A stretch of 64,000 nt of DNA from Macrophomina tecta (Eukaryota; Ascomycota; Dothideomycetes; Botryosphaeriales; Botryosphaeriaceae): positions 372,001 through 436,000 of the forward strand of contig JAKSGN010000033.1 in the NCBI GenBank assembly GCA_024180945.1. The letters are read 5' to 3'. Shown one piece after another: positions 22,620 through 34,280 of this stretch; position 1 is the stretch's first letter; every line of letters starts with the position of its first letter. Under the pieces are notes generated by a model. That model saw only the letters and a program-made list of their open reading frames with translations. It did not search any database and was not told the DNA's origin. The translations under genes and the position numbers were made by a program.

Positions 22620-23720
22620 AGAGGTCGACCCGGTCGAGAGTTAGGTTTAGGGTGCCCAGGGGCTAGCTTAGCCCGTATAGTAAATAGAGCCTACTAGAGC
22701 TAAGCTCTTATAGCTCATCGAGGAGCTAAAGACTTAGAACGCTTAACTAATCGAGTATACGATAAAGCGGAGCGCTACTAAGGTTAAAGTAGCGGCACCC
22801 GAGAAGTTTAATAGGGATAGGAAGAAGCTCTAATTCTTTTTACTCTAGATATAACGCTACCTCTAGTTTAATTAAGCGCAATTCGATAGTAACGCCGAGG
22901 AAGTATTCTTCGCATTAACCTACCTTAGAGAAATGGTAGAAGTATAGATAGAACTATACCTTCGCGACTACCTAGCTAATAAACACTCTCTCGAGAAAAG
23001 ACGAGAAAAGACTAAGAAAATCTTTAGTATCTATATAGAATTCGTAGATAACCTTAGGGCTACTTTTAATAATTAAGATAAAGTCCGCAAAGCCTCTAAC
23101 GATATTATAACTATTAAATAATTAGGATCTATAGCTATCTACGTAACTAAGTTTTAATAGCTTATAGCCTACCTCGAATAGTTAGACGAGACTTTCCGCG
23201 ACCTCTTCTATAAAGGTCTAAAGGAAGAAGTTAAGAAGAATATAATTACCTATAAATACCTAACTATCTTTTAAAAGATAGTAGACCTTACGTCTTAGAT
23301 TAACGATCGTATATACGAATAGAAAATAGGTTCTCGATAAGCTAATACCTCGAAACCTCGCCGTAAAAGAATAACCCTCGAAGGCGAAGACGCTATAGCC
23401 CTTAACGCGGCTAATAGATAGGACTCTAAGAAGGGCAATAATAATAGTCGAAATAATAATAAGAAACCTAAAGAACCTAATCTAAACTAAATAAACGAGT
23501 AGAAATAGCGCTATAAAGATCGACTCTATATTATCTATAGAAGTAATAAGTACTTCTCTTCTAAGTATTCGCAGAACCCTCGTAATAAGAAAGACGGAAA
23601 GTAGACCTTAAGCGTTTAACGCGAAGTATTAGTTATATCCCGCTAAAATAACTACGATACGCTATACTAGATAGCCTACTACGACGATAACTATTAGATA
23701 TACTAAAGTAGTAAGGATAT
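22620..23720 (+). pseudogene. gag region with zinc knuckle (RIP-mutated)
   Basis: The region downstream of the 5' LTR encodes the capsid-like protein, now broken by many TAG codons. Near 23520-23590 the residues YIIYRSNKYFSSKY fit a CCHC nucleic-acid-binding knuckle in which cysteine and histidine codons (TGC, CAC) have become TAC. The same region occurs inverted at 1-1640. Boundaries are approximate. Confidence 0.65.
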
Positions 23721-25769
23721 ATCGGGATAGTACCCCTACGAACTACGATAATTCGGTATAATAACTAAGAACGAAGAAGTTACTAAGGCCGACGATATTA
23801 TTAATAGCTTTTCCTTAGACGAGGAGCTCGTAAATAGTAAAATCGGAGAACTATACGACTTAATAAATAGCGAAGTAAAAGCTATATTAAATTCTATAGC
23901 TCTTCTAAAACTCGAGCGCCTTGCAGCTAAGTATAGAATTAACGTAGAAATAATAGACGAGAACGATTAACTCGCCTAAGTAATCTAGATCCCCTACGAG
24001 AGAGGGTTAGCCCTTATAGTACTATAGATATAGCGCTAAGGGACCCTCTAGGAAACCCGTATCGAGTAAGATAAGAAGAAGTACGAACTTATTATTATAA
24101 AGAAAACCGCGCTTATAATACTTTATTATTAAGGAATAACTACTTAATAGTAAGTAGACTACGACTTTCTCTAAGAGTTAGTAAGGATTCTTTATTAGTA
24201 TAGTACGGTAACTATTTAAAACTGTACGCTTTAGTAGATATCGGACGAGAAACTTAATATACTAATCTTTTAATACTAGGTGCGAAAGGATATAGTTTAC
24301 TAGCGAAGAAAAATAAATAGTAATAAATAGACTAACTAAAAATAAGTATATCTTTAAGTTAACGAATAGGAAGACTATATATATAGTAAAGTCTATAACT
24401 ATCCGAAGCTAAAAAACTAGACGGCCCTATAATATTAGAATCGATCTAGGAGCTATAGTCTAGGTCCCTTTATATAGTATTACGTATATCGGAAACGGAA
24501 ACTCTTACTAGAAAGAAACTTTAGGAATAATTTAAGATTACCGGAGTTTTACGAGGACGCACGATCTTAATACTAGTTAATAGCGAATTAAGCGAAGACT
24601 TTATCTATAATAAACTAGTATAAGAATTAAATATTTCTTATCGAAAAAAGAAAGAACTCTACTCTCTTAGCGGATTTAACGAAAGAAACGCCGACTATAA
24701 AGAAGAATAGATACGTATTAAAATAGAAGAAGTCTTACTAGAAATTAACGGATACTCTAATTAGGTTACCCTTAATATCTAAAGAATTTCGAGATACGAC
24801 GTTATTCTTAGAATACCTTAGCTTAGAACTCGTAACCCCCTTATCGACTAGGCGAGCGATATACTCTTTCTACGATAGAATATTTAGGATATTATCGAAA
24901 ACCCTAAAAGTAGTTATAAGAATATTAAATAGAAACTACTAGATATCTTCTAAGAATATATTTTTAGTATAAAATGAGAAGTAGCTAGTATAAGGCCTAA
25001 ATACGGTAACTATATAGGTAACTTCGATAATAGTATAAGTTAGAACTAGGACTACGACGTAGAAGGCGAAGCCTTCTTAGTAAAATATAACTCTATCGTA
25101 GGAATAAGCCCTACTAAGCGAAACGATATTCTCGAATTATTAAAAGAAACGTAAGACTTAAACGATAGCGTAAGGCCTAGTAACGATAGTATTAACGATA
25201 ACCTTAAGAAAGGTCTAAGATAGAACTAGAATTATAGCGTATAAAACGCCGCCTTTTTAGTAAAATATAGCGCCTTAAGCGGAGTAAGCCCTACCGAGTT
25301 AAGTATTTCCGAAAATTAGGTATAATACTTATTACGAAGGACTACGCGGAGAAAGCGTAAGGCTAAGAGTAAGGCTTCGCGGAAGTAATTAATAGCTACT
25401 AAACCTTTCGTAAACGTCTAGATAATCTTAAGAGAGGTATTTAGGCGTATACGACGCTAAAAATAATAGGTCTATCTTATATATATTAAACCCTTACCGG
25501 TGGTGTAATAGAGAGCATTAGCTAGGGCCTAATAGAAAAGGCTAAGGGATAAGAACTATTTAACTTCTATTAAAGAAGATAATCCTACGAGGATTAAGAG
25601 AGAATAATACGATAGTTTAGAGATATAGTAGTAACTATAAGAAATACCTCTAATACTAGAAATAGAAACGATACTCGACGAGTATTAAAACTTAGTTACC
25701 GTTTACTAAGAAAAAGGAAAGGGAGACTTACTAAAGTACTAATCGTAGAACTACGAGATTTCGCTTAAG

Positions 25770-26690
25770 CTAGAAACGAAACTAGCTTATAAGCCTATCT
25801 ACTTCTTATTAAAGAAAAAAATAGAGGCTTTAAAGAAATATATCGAGAAGAACCTTAAATAAGAATATATTTAGCTATTAACGTTATTAGCCGGATATCT
25901 AATCCTCTTTATTTCTAAGAAAAATAGTAAGTTACGCCTTTATATCGACTACTAATAGCTTAACGATATTATAATTAAGAACTAATACCCGCTTCTACGT
26001 ATCGACGAGCTCTAGGATAAGTTAGGGAATATAAAGTACTTTACGAAGCTAGACCTTCGGGATAAATACTACTTAGTTAGAATTAAGAAAGGAGAAGAGT
26101 AGAAGATAGCCTTTTATATAAGGCTAGAACTCTATAAGTATATAGTTATACTATTCGGGCTTACTAACGCGCTAGCAACCTTCTAGAATCTTATTAATAA
26201 TACGCTACGCGAATACTTAGATATCTTCTATATAGCTTACCTCGACGACATTCTTATCTTTTCGGAGACCCTCGAGAAATATAAGAAGTATATTAGAAAG
26301 ATCCTAGAAATTCTCTAAGCTAAGAACCTATCTATCGTACTAGAGAAATACGAGTGGCACGTATAAAGAACCGAATTCTTAGGCTTTATTATTACCCCCG
26401 GATACGTCGGTATAGACGACTCGAAACTAGATTTTATTAGAAAATAGCTAGTACTAAAAACGATTAAGAAAGTATAGTTCTTTCTTAGATTCGTAAACTT
26501 CTATAGAAAGTTTATCTAGAATTATTTAAAGATCGCGGAACCTTTAACGCGACTTACTTAGAAGAAGTATAGCTTCTAATAGAAAGACGATTAGTAGTAA
26601 ACCTTTAATTCGCTAAAGAGAATATTTTACGAAGTACCCGTCTTAGAAATATATAATCCCGATAAATCGATTAAAGTAGAAACTAATGCG
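25770..26690 (+). pseudogene. Reverse transcriptase domain (RIP-mutated)
   Basis: Translation across stops gives RT landmarks: KYFTKLDLRDKYYLVRI (around 26035-26090), FGLTNALATFQNLIN, and the catalytic YLDDILIFSETLE (around 26240), then TEFLGFII and FVNFYRKFI. The sequence then reaches KVETNA, the start of RNase H, where the nested insertion begins. Converting TAG stops to CAG removes most interruptions, consistent with RIP. Confidence 0.85.
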
Positions 26691-26691
26691 T

Positions 26692-27235
26692 TGTTGCAGG
26701 GCAGAAGGCAGGCAAGCTGGTTAAGGCGAGAATGGTTCTTCCTGCATAACGGACAGGACTTTGATGGGAGGCTCAAGGGGAGGGCTCTGATTGGCGCATC
26801 AGAAGGAAGCCCTCCACCAAAGGCAGACTCACAACACGGCTACGGGAGCACAACAACAAGAGGAACGTCAACAAACGGGCACTACTTCGCGGCGCACTTA
26901 CGGGGTGCGTGGAAGCGGTGATTCAGTTCAACCAACGGTAACGGGCAACGTTCACCAGCGCGGAACGAAGCAGGACAACCCTCATTGGGAGGAAGTTCAA
27001 CGTTCAGGCACAACTTCGCGGCGCACTTACGGGGTGCGTGGAAGCGGTGATTCTTCTTCTTCTTTTGGAACAGGTTCTTTTGGTTTTGTTACTCTATTCG
27101 ATCGCCTACGAGACGCTGTGTAATGGAGTCGTTTTGGACCCTTCTTTTACCCCTTCTTGCCTCTCACGCGGTTCTGGCCGCCTTTGCCCTCTGGCTCACT
27201 GGACGCTCTTCTGCGGAGCGTCCCTCCCGTCAACA
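26692..27235. mobile_element. Nested un-RIPped insertion, probable solo LTR
   Basis: About 544 bp of normal composition interrupt the RNase H frame between ETNA and the continuing ALGVYLSQP. The segment begins TGTTG and ends CAACA (inverted, TG...CA) and is bordered by the direct repeat GCGT (26688-26691 and 27236-27239; GCGTT if the terminal T is shared). These are the features of an LTR retrotransposon solo LTR, and the TGTTG/CAACA ends are common in copia-type elements. It contains a 47-bp internal repeat (26878-26924 and 27007-27053). Short frames inside look non-coding. It entered after RIP had acted on the host element. Confidence 0.7.
26878..27053 (+). repeat. 47-bp direct repeat pair inside the nested insertion
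   Basis: Copies at 26878-26924 and 27007-27053, 129 bp apart, differ at one base. Each contains CGCAC...GTGCG, able to form a small hairpin. Confidence 0.85.
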
Positions 27236-28960
27236 GCGTTAGGATTCGCCCTAGGAGTATATCTTAGCTAGCCTAACGATAAAGATAGATAGTATTCGAT
27301 CGCGTTCTACTTAAGAAAGTTTACCCCGGTAGAGCTTAACTATAATACTTATAATAAGGAGCTCTTAGCTATCGTCTTAGTATTTAAGTACTAGAGATAC
27401 TACCTAAAAGAAGCCGACTAGTAGGTAATAGTATATTATAACTATTAGAATCTTATACGCTTTACTACGACTAAGGAGCTAAACCGATAATAGATTCGCT
27501 AGTTATAAGAATTAGTATTCTATAATTTTAAGATTACGTATAGAAAAGGTATAGATAACGCCGCCGCTAACGCGCTTAATAGGAGGGTAGACTATATAAA
27601 AGAAAGAATTAAGCCGCAACCTATAGTATTATAGTAGATAAGTAATAGATTACTTATTCTTACTAGATAGTCTTTTCTAATGTTTCGTATCGAGTTAAAC
27701 CCGTAGTATTAGAAGATTTAAGAAGTATACGCTTAGAACTTCTTCGCGTAGGAACTTTTAGCGCTTAAGGACGACCCGCGTATTACTTAAGATAGAAAAG
27801 AAGCGCTTCTCTTTAAAGAATTAATCTATATTTTAATAAGACTACGAGAAGTACTCGTTAAGAATATATACGTAGTACCTACGTATAGATACTAGGGTAT
27901 CGATAGAACGACCGAGAGGATTACGTAAAACTTCTACTTTCTAGGATTACGGAAGACGGTCTAGCGTATAGTTTTATAATACGATCTTTATATTCGAAGT
28001 AAAGCCGTAATATATACTCCGTATAGATAACTATAACCCCTAGAGGTACTAGAACGACTATAGTAATAGATTACGCTAGACTTTATTACGAAGCTACTAA
28101 GGTCTAGAAATCCGCTTATAGAAGTTAAGTTCGACTCGATTCTAGTCTTTATTAATAGACTTACGAAGTACGCCTACTTCTTACCCTACCTCGAGGTATC
28201 GAATATAGAATAACTAGCCTATACGTTTCTCCGATATATCTTCGCGGATTATAGAATGCCGGAAGTATTAGTCTCGGATAGAGATAAGCTAATAAGATTA
28301 GAATTTTAGTAAACGCTTATACGCTAGCTTAGAGTAAAGAATAAACTCTCTATAACGGTATACGCGTAAACCAACGGCTAGATAAAATGGATAAACCGGA
28401 CTCTCGAATAATATCTCCGCTATTATATTAACTATTTATAGGATAACTGGGCTATATAGCTACCTATAGTATAATTCGCCTATAATAGCGCTAAATAAGA
28501 GTTAACTAATATATCCCCGTTCTTCGCTAACTATAGGTTTAAACTAGACGCGTATAGAGAAACTATCTTAAGTAGGAAATTAGCCTAAAAAGGCGTTCTT
28601 AAGGCCGAGTAGCTAAGAGGACTATATAAAGTTATTAGTCTCAACCTCGAATACGTACGAATTATAATATCTAAATACTATAATAGACGGTACTAGGCGG
28701 CACCGAACCTTAAAAGAGGGGATAAAATATACCTCCTTATAAAAAATATTAAATTAAAACGACTAAGCGATAAATTAGATTTTAAGAAAATTAGTCTATT
28801 CGAAATTATAAAGAAACTCGGAGAAGTTACGTATTAACTTAAATTATCTAATATACGGATAAATTCTATCTTTTACGTAGTAATACTCGAGCTAGTACTA
28901 GAAAACGCTACTATTCTAGAAATATAGGAAGAGATTATACTAGAAAACCCTAACGCCGAA
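27236..28960 (+). pseudogene. RNase H and integrase domains (RIP-mutated)
   Basis: Translation across TAG stops gives RNase H (ALGVYLS, FYLRKFTPVELNYNTY, KELLAIV) and then integrase: DFITKLL, VFINRLTKYAYFLPY (first catalytic block), VSDRDKL and later FAYNSAK. These are typical of Ty3/gypsy pol. Coding ability is lost. Confidence 0.82.
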
Positions 28961-29128
28961 GAAGACTAGTATCTAGTCGAGAAGATTCTAGATTATAAAC
29001 GATTCGGTCGTTAGCTTAAATATCTTATTAAATAGAAGAGTTACGGGAATAAAGATAACTAGTAGATACCTAAGAACGATATATATCTAGACCTTATTAT
29101 AGAATTCTATCGCTAGAATCCTAACCTC
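28957..29128 (+). pseudogene. Chromodomain at the integrase C-terminus (RIP-mutated)
   Basis: The reading YLVEKILDYKRFGR.LKYLIK followed by SYGNKDN and IPKNDIYLDLI matches the chromodomain core (Y-x-VEKIL-x(n)-YLVKWKGY-x(n)-TWEP) with tryptophan and glutamine codons turned into stops. In chromoviruses this domain directs integration to methylated-histone heterochromatin. It identifies the element as a chromovirus. Confidence 0.8.
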
Positions 29129-29165
29129 CCGCGGAAACGGGGTCGCCCTAGAAGAACGAATTTAT

Positions 29166-29750
29166 CTATAACTTAGCCCTAGACGGAAACGTAATTCTAG
29201 CCACCGAATTCGGCTAAAAATTCCTAGAACTCGAGGACGCCTTAATAATAGAAGGACTCGGAGAACGTTTTAGAGTTAATACGTCTTTACTAGCTATACG
29301 TCGCTTATCGCGATCTTTCTTTTCGAGCCTTTTTAGCTTCTCGATAAACGCTAGCTCGCGATTAAATATCTTCTTACGCTTCTCGTTTATTAAACTTAGC
29401 TGCTTGCGTAATCGCCGCGTATAGGCGCGCGCCGCTACTTTAGTATCTTTCGCCTCTTCTAGCTACCTCTCTAGTCGTTCTATCTTCGCGTATACCTTAT
29501 CCCCTACGCAAGTTAGCCAGAGAAACTACTAGAAAAAAAGAAACCTATACTCCCCACGCGTTACTACTAGGTCGTACTTACGATTCTTCTATAGACAACG
29601 ACTGTACTTCCCGGAGTCTACGCTTATAAAACACTTGGAACCCGATAACCGATACGCGCTATAAGGAGAAGGCATCTCTCGACGTTTATACGAAATAAAT
29701 TCCGCTAGGTTTCGTCAACGCTCGGTAGAATTAGTAGTAGTCCTAGCCAT
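29166..29750 (-). pseudogene. Antisense ORF between chromodomain and 3' LTR (RIP-mutated)
   Basis: On the minus strand a single 195-codon frame runs from ATG at 29750 to TAG at 29166, broken only by TAG codons and one TGA. It reads a short Cys-type motif (C-F-I-S-V-D-S-G-K-Y-S-R-C-L with Tyr where RIP would have changed Cys), then KYDLVVTRG, then a long charged coiled-coil (KIERLER, LEEAKDTK, RRLRKQLS, EKLKRLEKKDRDKRR). TAG restored to CAG opens the frame almost completely. Antisense ORFs of this general type are known from fungal gypsy elements; their function is unknown. It is not part of gag-pol. Confidence 0.68.
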
Positions 29751-29841
29751 CGTTAGTATATAACGCGCACGACCGGGAAACACGGGTATACGAGAACTTT
29801 ATACCTACTAAGCTACGGAATTCTTCGGGCCGAAGAACCCT

Positions 29842-29855
29842 AAAAGGGGGAATAG
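29842..29855 (+). other. Polypurine tract
   Basis: AAAAGGGGGAATAG directly before the 3' LTR is nearly all purine and is the expected plus-strand primer site. Confidence 0.75.
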
Positions 29856-30324
29856 TATTACGGCGCAGCCTCTATAGGATAGGGAATAGGTAGAATAAGG
29901 AAATAAAGCGGGGCGTAGATACGCACCGTAGAAAGATCTATAGAAAGAATTACGTAAATTATATAACGCTAAGCATTAATCTATATACTCTCGCCTAGGT
30001 AAATATAGATTAAATAGATTAACCCTCTTTAATCTCTATGATTTGTCTTTCCTAAAGATAGATTAATAGGATTAATACTAGATTGTAGACACTCTTCTAC
30101 GAGTATATAAACTATACTCCTTAGATAGCTTTGACCTTCGTGGTTAACTTTAATAACAATTTAGTATATTGTTAGTAACACGGCCTTCGCACGCAGTGCT
30201 TAGTCTTATTACGTGTTTGACTTGCTCTTACCCTCTTCTTGTACCTACTTAAGGAAAACCCCCTCGACAGGTTTTCTCCCTCTTTGGTGTTTGGATCCTT
30301 AGAGGCAGAGGCCCGCTCGTTACA
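29856..30324 (+). repeat. 3' LTR of the chromovirus
   Basis: 469 bp, aligned end to end with 22040-22508. The first half is RIP-mutated (starts TATTACGG for TGTTACGG), the last roughly 180 bp keep CA and TG and end CGTTACA. Confidence 0.94.
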
Positions 30325-30413
30325 TTACCGCGTCCTAAGTCCGTACCGCCATCCCGTAACTCACCTTAATCTATCTACAGTAAGCCCGCACAGCAGAAAC
30401 CACCACTTCTCGC

Positions 30414-32126
30414 TTGCCAGCTTGGGCCGGATCTTTCTTCATGCTCTATATATTCACTATCGCTCTTTACAGCAAGGTTTTCCATCCCTTGGCCAAATTC
30501 CCGGGCCCCCTACTTGCCGCTATTTCGTCTCTCGAGCTGTGGCGGATATACCGAAAAGGGTTCCCGGAGAGAGACTTTAAGCATTGGCACAAACATTACA
30601 GTATCGCCTCCGGTTAGCCGCTTAGTATCCTACGACTAAGCCTACAAAGATAGCAAGATAATTCGCATTGCGCCAGACGAGGTTCACATTGCCGACTCCG
30701 AAACGTACAAGAGCATCTACAACCAGTGTGGGCCGCCGAAATATAATATCTTCTTCGACGGCTTTCTCGTATCCGGCTCCCTGTTTGCCATGAGCAACGT
30801 CGAGTAGCATAAGGAGAGGAGAAAAGCTATAAACCCACTCTTCTCCAAGTCTTCCATCAGCCGCTTCTCCCCCTTCGTCCTTGAGAGACTAGCGGCTACT
30901 TCTCAGAAGATACCGAAGCGCTGCAAAAATGGGACCCATCAATACCGTCGATGCAGTCCGGTGCTTAACCATACTCATCATCAGCACGTTCTATTTCGGG
31001 AAGACGCTGGACCTCACCAACCAGTCTTCTGCCAGCTTCCGGGCAGATTACCTCCGCGTGTTCGACATTACGGTCGAGGCTCAGGGGAAGATTTTCAGCA
31101 ACTCGCTGAAGAGACACATTTAGCCCAGGCTGCCGTTCTAGCTTACCAAGTACTTAGATAAATCGGTCCGGGAAACCATCGGATTCGTCAACGTATATCA
31201 TATCACTCTCTAGGGTCCGTATTCTACCTGTCGGCTTGCTAAATTCTTTGACAGTACGCAGTCATATGCCTCCAGATACACAATAAGTGTTCCGAAGGGA
31301 TTCGGCTTCCCGTCCGCTTTGATAGACTGGCAGACTGCCCCGGAAAAGATCAGATCTTTGGAGCCATGGCCACTCTTATAGCCGGCTCCGACACCACAGG
31401 CCTCGCCCTTTGTATTGACACGTAGAACTTGTTAAAGAACCCAAAGATCAAGGTAAAGCTAGAGGAGGAGCTACGGGAGCAGATTACCGACCCAGTCCAG
31501 ATGCTACTGCTGGGGGACATGGAGAACTTACCGTACTTAGTATCGCCCTATTTAATTGTTGCTTAAAAATACGAACCAATCTATCTATATTTGTGAAGAT
31601 GGCCTACATAAAAGACTCTCTACGCGTAGCCATGCGAGTTCCCGGTCCCCTGCCTCGGAGAATCCCGGCCGATGGCCAATCCTAATTGTAGACGGACAAG
31701 TCATCCCGCCCGGAGTAAGCTGCGCAATCCTACTATGCTGCCTATTGTAGTCTCATCTACTTAGCTGCTGCGCCTACTCAGTGCACTATGATAAGGCAAT
31801 CTAGAGGCCCGATGCCCGCGAGTTCAAGCCGGAGCGCTGGCTCCCCGACGACGCAAATCACTTGGACAATTACATAGCCACATTCGGGAAGGGGTCGAAG
31901 CAGTACATCAGGATCACGTAGGCGGCCCCCAATCCGATCCAACTAATTCCCGCGACTAAACACGGGCAAAAGCCTTGCCCAGGCAGAGATCATGCTCGTC
32001 CTCGCCCACCTCTTCCGCAAGTACGATATGGAGTTTCTGACCGAGCAGCTAGAAATGCGTGATGTTTTCGTCACAGCTCTTCCAGAGGAAGGCATCAAGG
32101 TGAACTTCAAGCCAAGGAAGCTATGA
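30414..32126 (+). pseudogene. Cytochrome P450, mutated to a pseudogene
   Basis: A membrane anchor and hinge (YIFTIALYSKVFHPLAKFPGP), the I-helix AGSDTTGLAL, the PERW-type stretch FKPERWL and a heme-loop relic FGKGSKQYIRIT are recognisable in order, and the tail NFKPRKL ends at 32126. In-frame stops occur (for example GAG TAG CAT near 30807). The heme cysteine appears as TAC, so the iron ligand is lost. Changes fit TG-to-TA, i.e. mild RIP. It is not a close copy of the two P450s at 15845-20618: the hinge and I-helix differ. It starts about 90 bp after the chromovirus. Confidence 0.8.
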
Positions 32127-34280
32127 GGAGTTCACCGCATTAAAGGGCCAGAGTCCAGGAGGGGCTAGAAAGTCGCTCAGTAAGCCATCTCAAATGCCGA
32201 AAGTACGTTGCATCACTTACGATGCGGCTGGCCATACTGCATAATCCTGGAGGACAACGTCGACTAGGCCAATGGTCCATCCGGATATCTAGATGAGGTG
32301 GGCACGGTATAAATGGGACAATCACCTCTTCGACATATTCGTCCATGGTGATCACCGCATGCGAATCTGAGAGTACTAGTCCTCCATCGCCTCACAGCAC
32401 ACGAGTGCTTCAGTGCCTCCGGAATCTTCAGCCGATTTGTAATGCAAATGAGCCAGCTGATTTAGGTGACTTCGCAATATCGAAAGCCCAACAGCCAGCG
32501 AAGATATAAAGGCATGGGCCAATCTACGAAATTAGAACGGGACCCTAAGACCTCTAATCTACTAAAGTTATCCCCTTTTTCTCATTTTTACTGCGTATAA
32601 TTCACTCTGATTTACGCCGTGCGCGGACGGTGGGAGAAACGTCTATACTCTACCTTTTCTGCTATAAAGCAGTTCTAACAAGCTTATTAATATCAGTCAT
32701 CTTCCGGGACGAATTAATAATGCCGTCTTCCTCCTTGGGTGGATCGGTCAAAGCCTATTAGACTAGCAAAAGTATGACGCAGCACTGTTGCTAGTGCTGG
32801 CTAAGATACCACGTATCATGCCGTGCCAGACCTACATCAGGATGGTACCTCATCGGTCACCCGGTTAACGCCCAGGGCCTCCATCGTCAAAGCAGTAGCT
32901 CAGTTTAGGAATAGTATATCGTCTAACATAACATAAGCGGACTTTAGACCGAAGACACCTAATTAGAACCAGTTCATACACTATTAAGGGATCGGGAAAT
33001 ACCTACATCTGTGTATTCATTTCCTATCACCATCGTCAAACATGCTACAATTGTATTAGAAAACTGCGGCGAAACTAAAAACACAGAACGAAGTACGGCG
33101 GATGGCAATGCATCCCGTAGTTCGGGACTCGAGTTCTCGCTTCGCTGATTCTTTGCATATCAGAAAGGCAAGCATCAAACTATATGTACTGTTTACCTGG
33201 TTATGCTTCAAAACAGACATCTCTTACTTTCAGCCATACAATTTAAATAGCTGTCTTGGAAATATTGACGGAAACACCGCTTGTGCAGCAGCTACCGGGG
33301 CTCACAGGGGCTTCAATCATTATCTCGCTGCTTAAGCTACAAAACGCGGTATCAAAATTCTGCCGCTAGCATTTCGTGTGGAGCGGGACGTTTCGTGCGC
33401 CGACACGATTCTTAGATGATAGATGAATCTTGGCGACCTCACGACAAAAGGGGGTGTGGGGCAATTGTCGGAATTCGTTTGGCTGCCACAGTTGTACAAA
33501 TAAGACGCCGTTTGCTTTCCGTCAGCCTTGCGAGAGCAAGGTTCAGCCTTTCGTCGGCGTCAATGTTTACCTCCACCCTTCCAAGCACTTGTAACTCCAC
33601 GACACAGCAAAATCACCTATTCCCCGGAAACGATCATTTCTTCGCCTCCAAACCGCTCTGTGACCTCTCCCGATGGATCATGTGCTCGTCCGAAAGTATC
33701 TTGCACGCCCCGTACCTCGAATCCGTTACGTTTGCAATGAGCTGCACGACCGGTAAGATTTCTTGACATATACGTATCACATGGGGCGGAGAAATGAAGA
33801 GTCTTCGACGCCAGCATCTGGACACTTTTCAGCCCGGGACATGTCTCCGCCTTCCTTCAACAGTAGCTTTTCTTCAGGTTACCGCCCGCAGTCAACGAAC
33901 AACCTGTAAACCTATGCTAGCATGTGCGCTGTGCCCCACACATTTCACAGCCGTACGAAGCGTATATTAGCCGCGGAACCCCGGCGCCGTCGCCAGCGGT
34001 GGGCGCTCCAAGCTAGGATCTCCGCGGTAATGGTTGCGAAAACTTCGGAGTAACACAGCCCCCCTCGCCTTGCACGGGAGCATATTACCTCGCAGTAGCA
34101 TAAATAAAGCACATTGGTAGACATTTTTGGGTCTCGGGATTTGATAAAGACGAGGTCACAGAACGGTGGGTGTGAAGGAGATCTCAGGAGGTATGTGCGG
34201 CGGACTTCACGTAGGATCCCGAGTGTTGTCGAATGATTATACTACTGTTATCGATTGTCGTAGGGAATTTCAGCTTCCCG
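32127..34280. other. Intergenic region after the P450 relic
   Basis: No supported gene in 2.1 kb. The part 32500-33070 is AT-rich with frequent TAG/CTA, probably mutated. Frames at 33416-33825 overlap on both strands and show no domain. The right end is the 3' flank of the minus-strand glycoside-hydrolase-like gene. Confidence 0.5.

Larger units (their letters stand above)
22040..30324 (+). mobile_element. Ty3/gypsy chromovirus, full length, RIP-inactivated
   Basis: The element has two LTRs of exactly 469 bp (22040-22508 and 29856-30324) and a 5-bp target duplication TTACC (22035-22039 and 30325-30329). Internal order is gag, reverse transcriptase, RNase H, integrase, chromodomain, which is the Ty3/gypsy chromovirus plan. 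Nearly every CA and TG is replaced by TA while CG remains frequent, and frames are full of TAG stops: CpA-directed RIP. A polypurine tract (29842-29855) precedes the 3' LTR. An un-mutated insertion of about 544 bp interrupts RNase H at 26692-27235, and an antisense ORF lies before the 3' LTR. The element can no longer produce proteins. Confidence 0.96.

Noticed and set aside
22620..29160. Programmed frameshifts or readthrough in the gypsy pol region
   Set aside because: The interruptions are dominated by TAG codons explained by CAG changed through RIP; no frameshift site can be judged in such damaged sequence.
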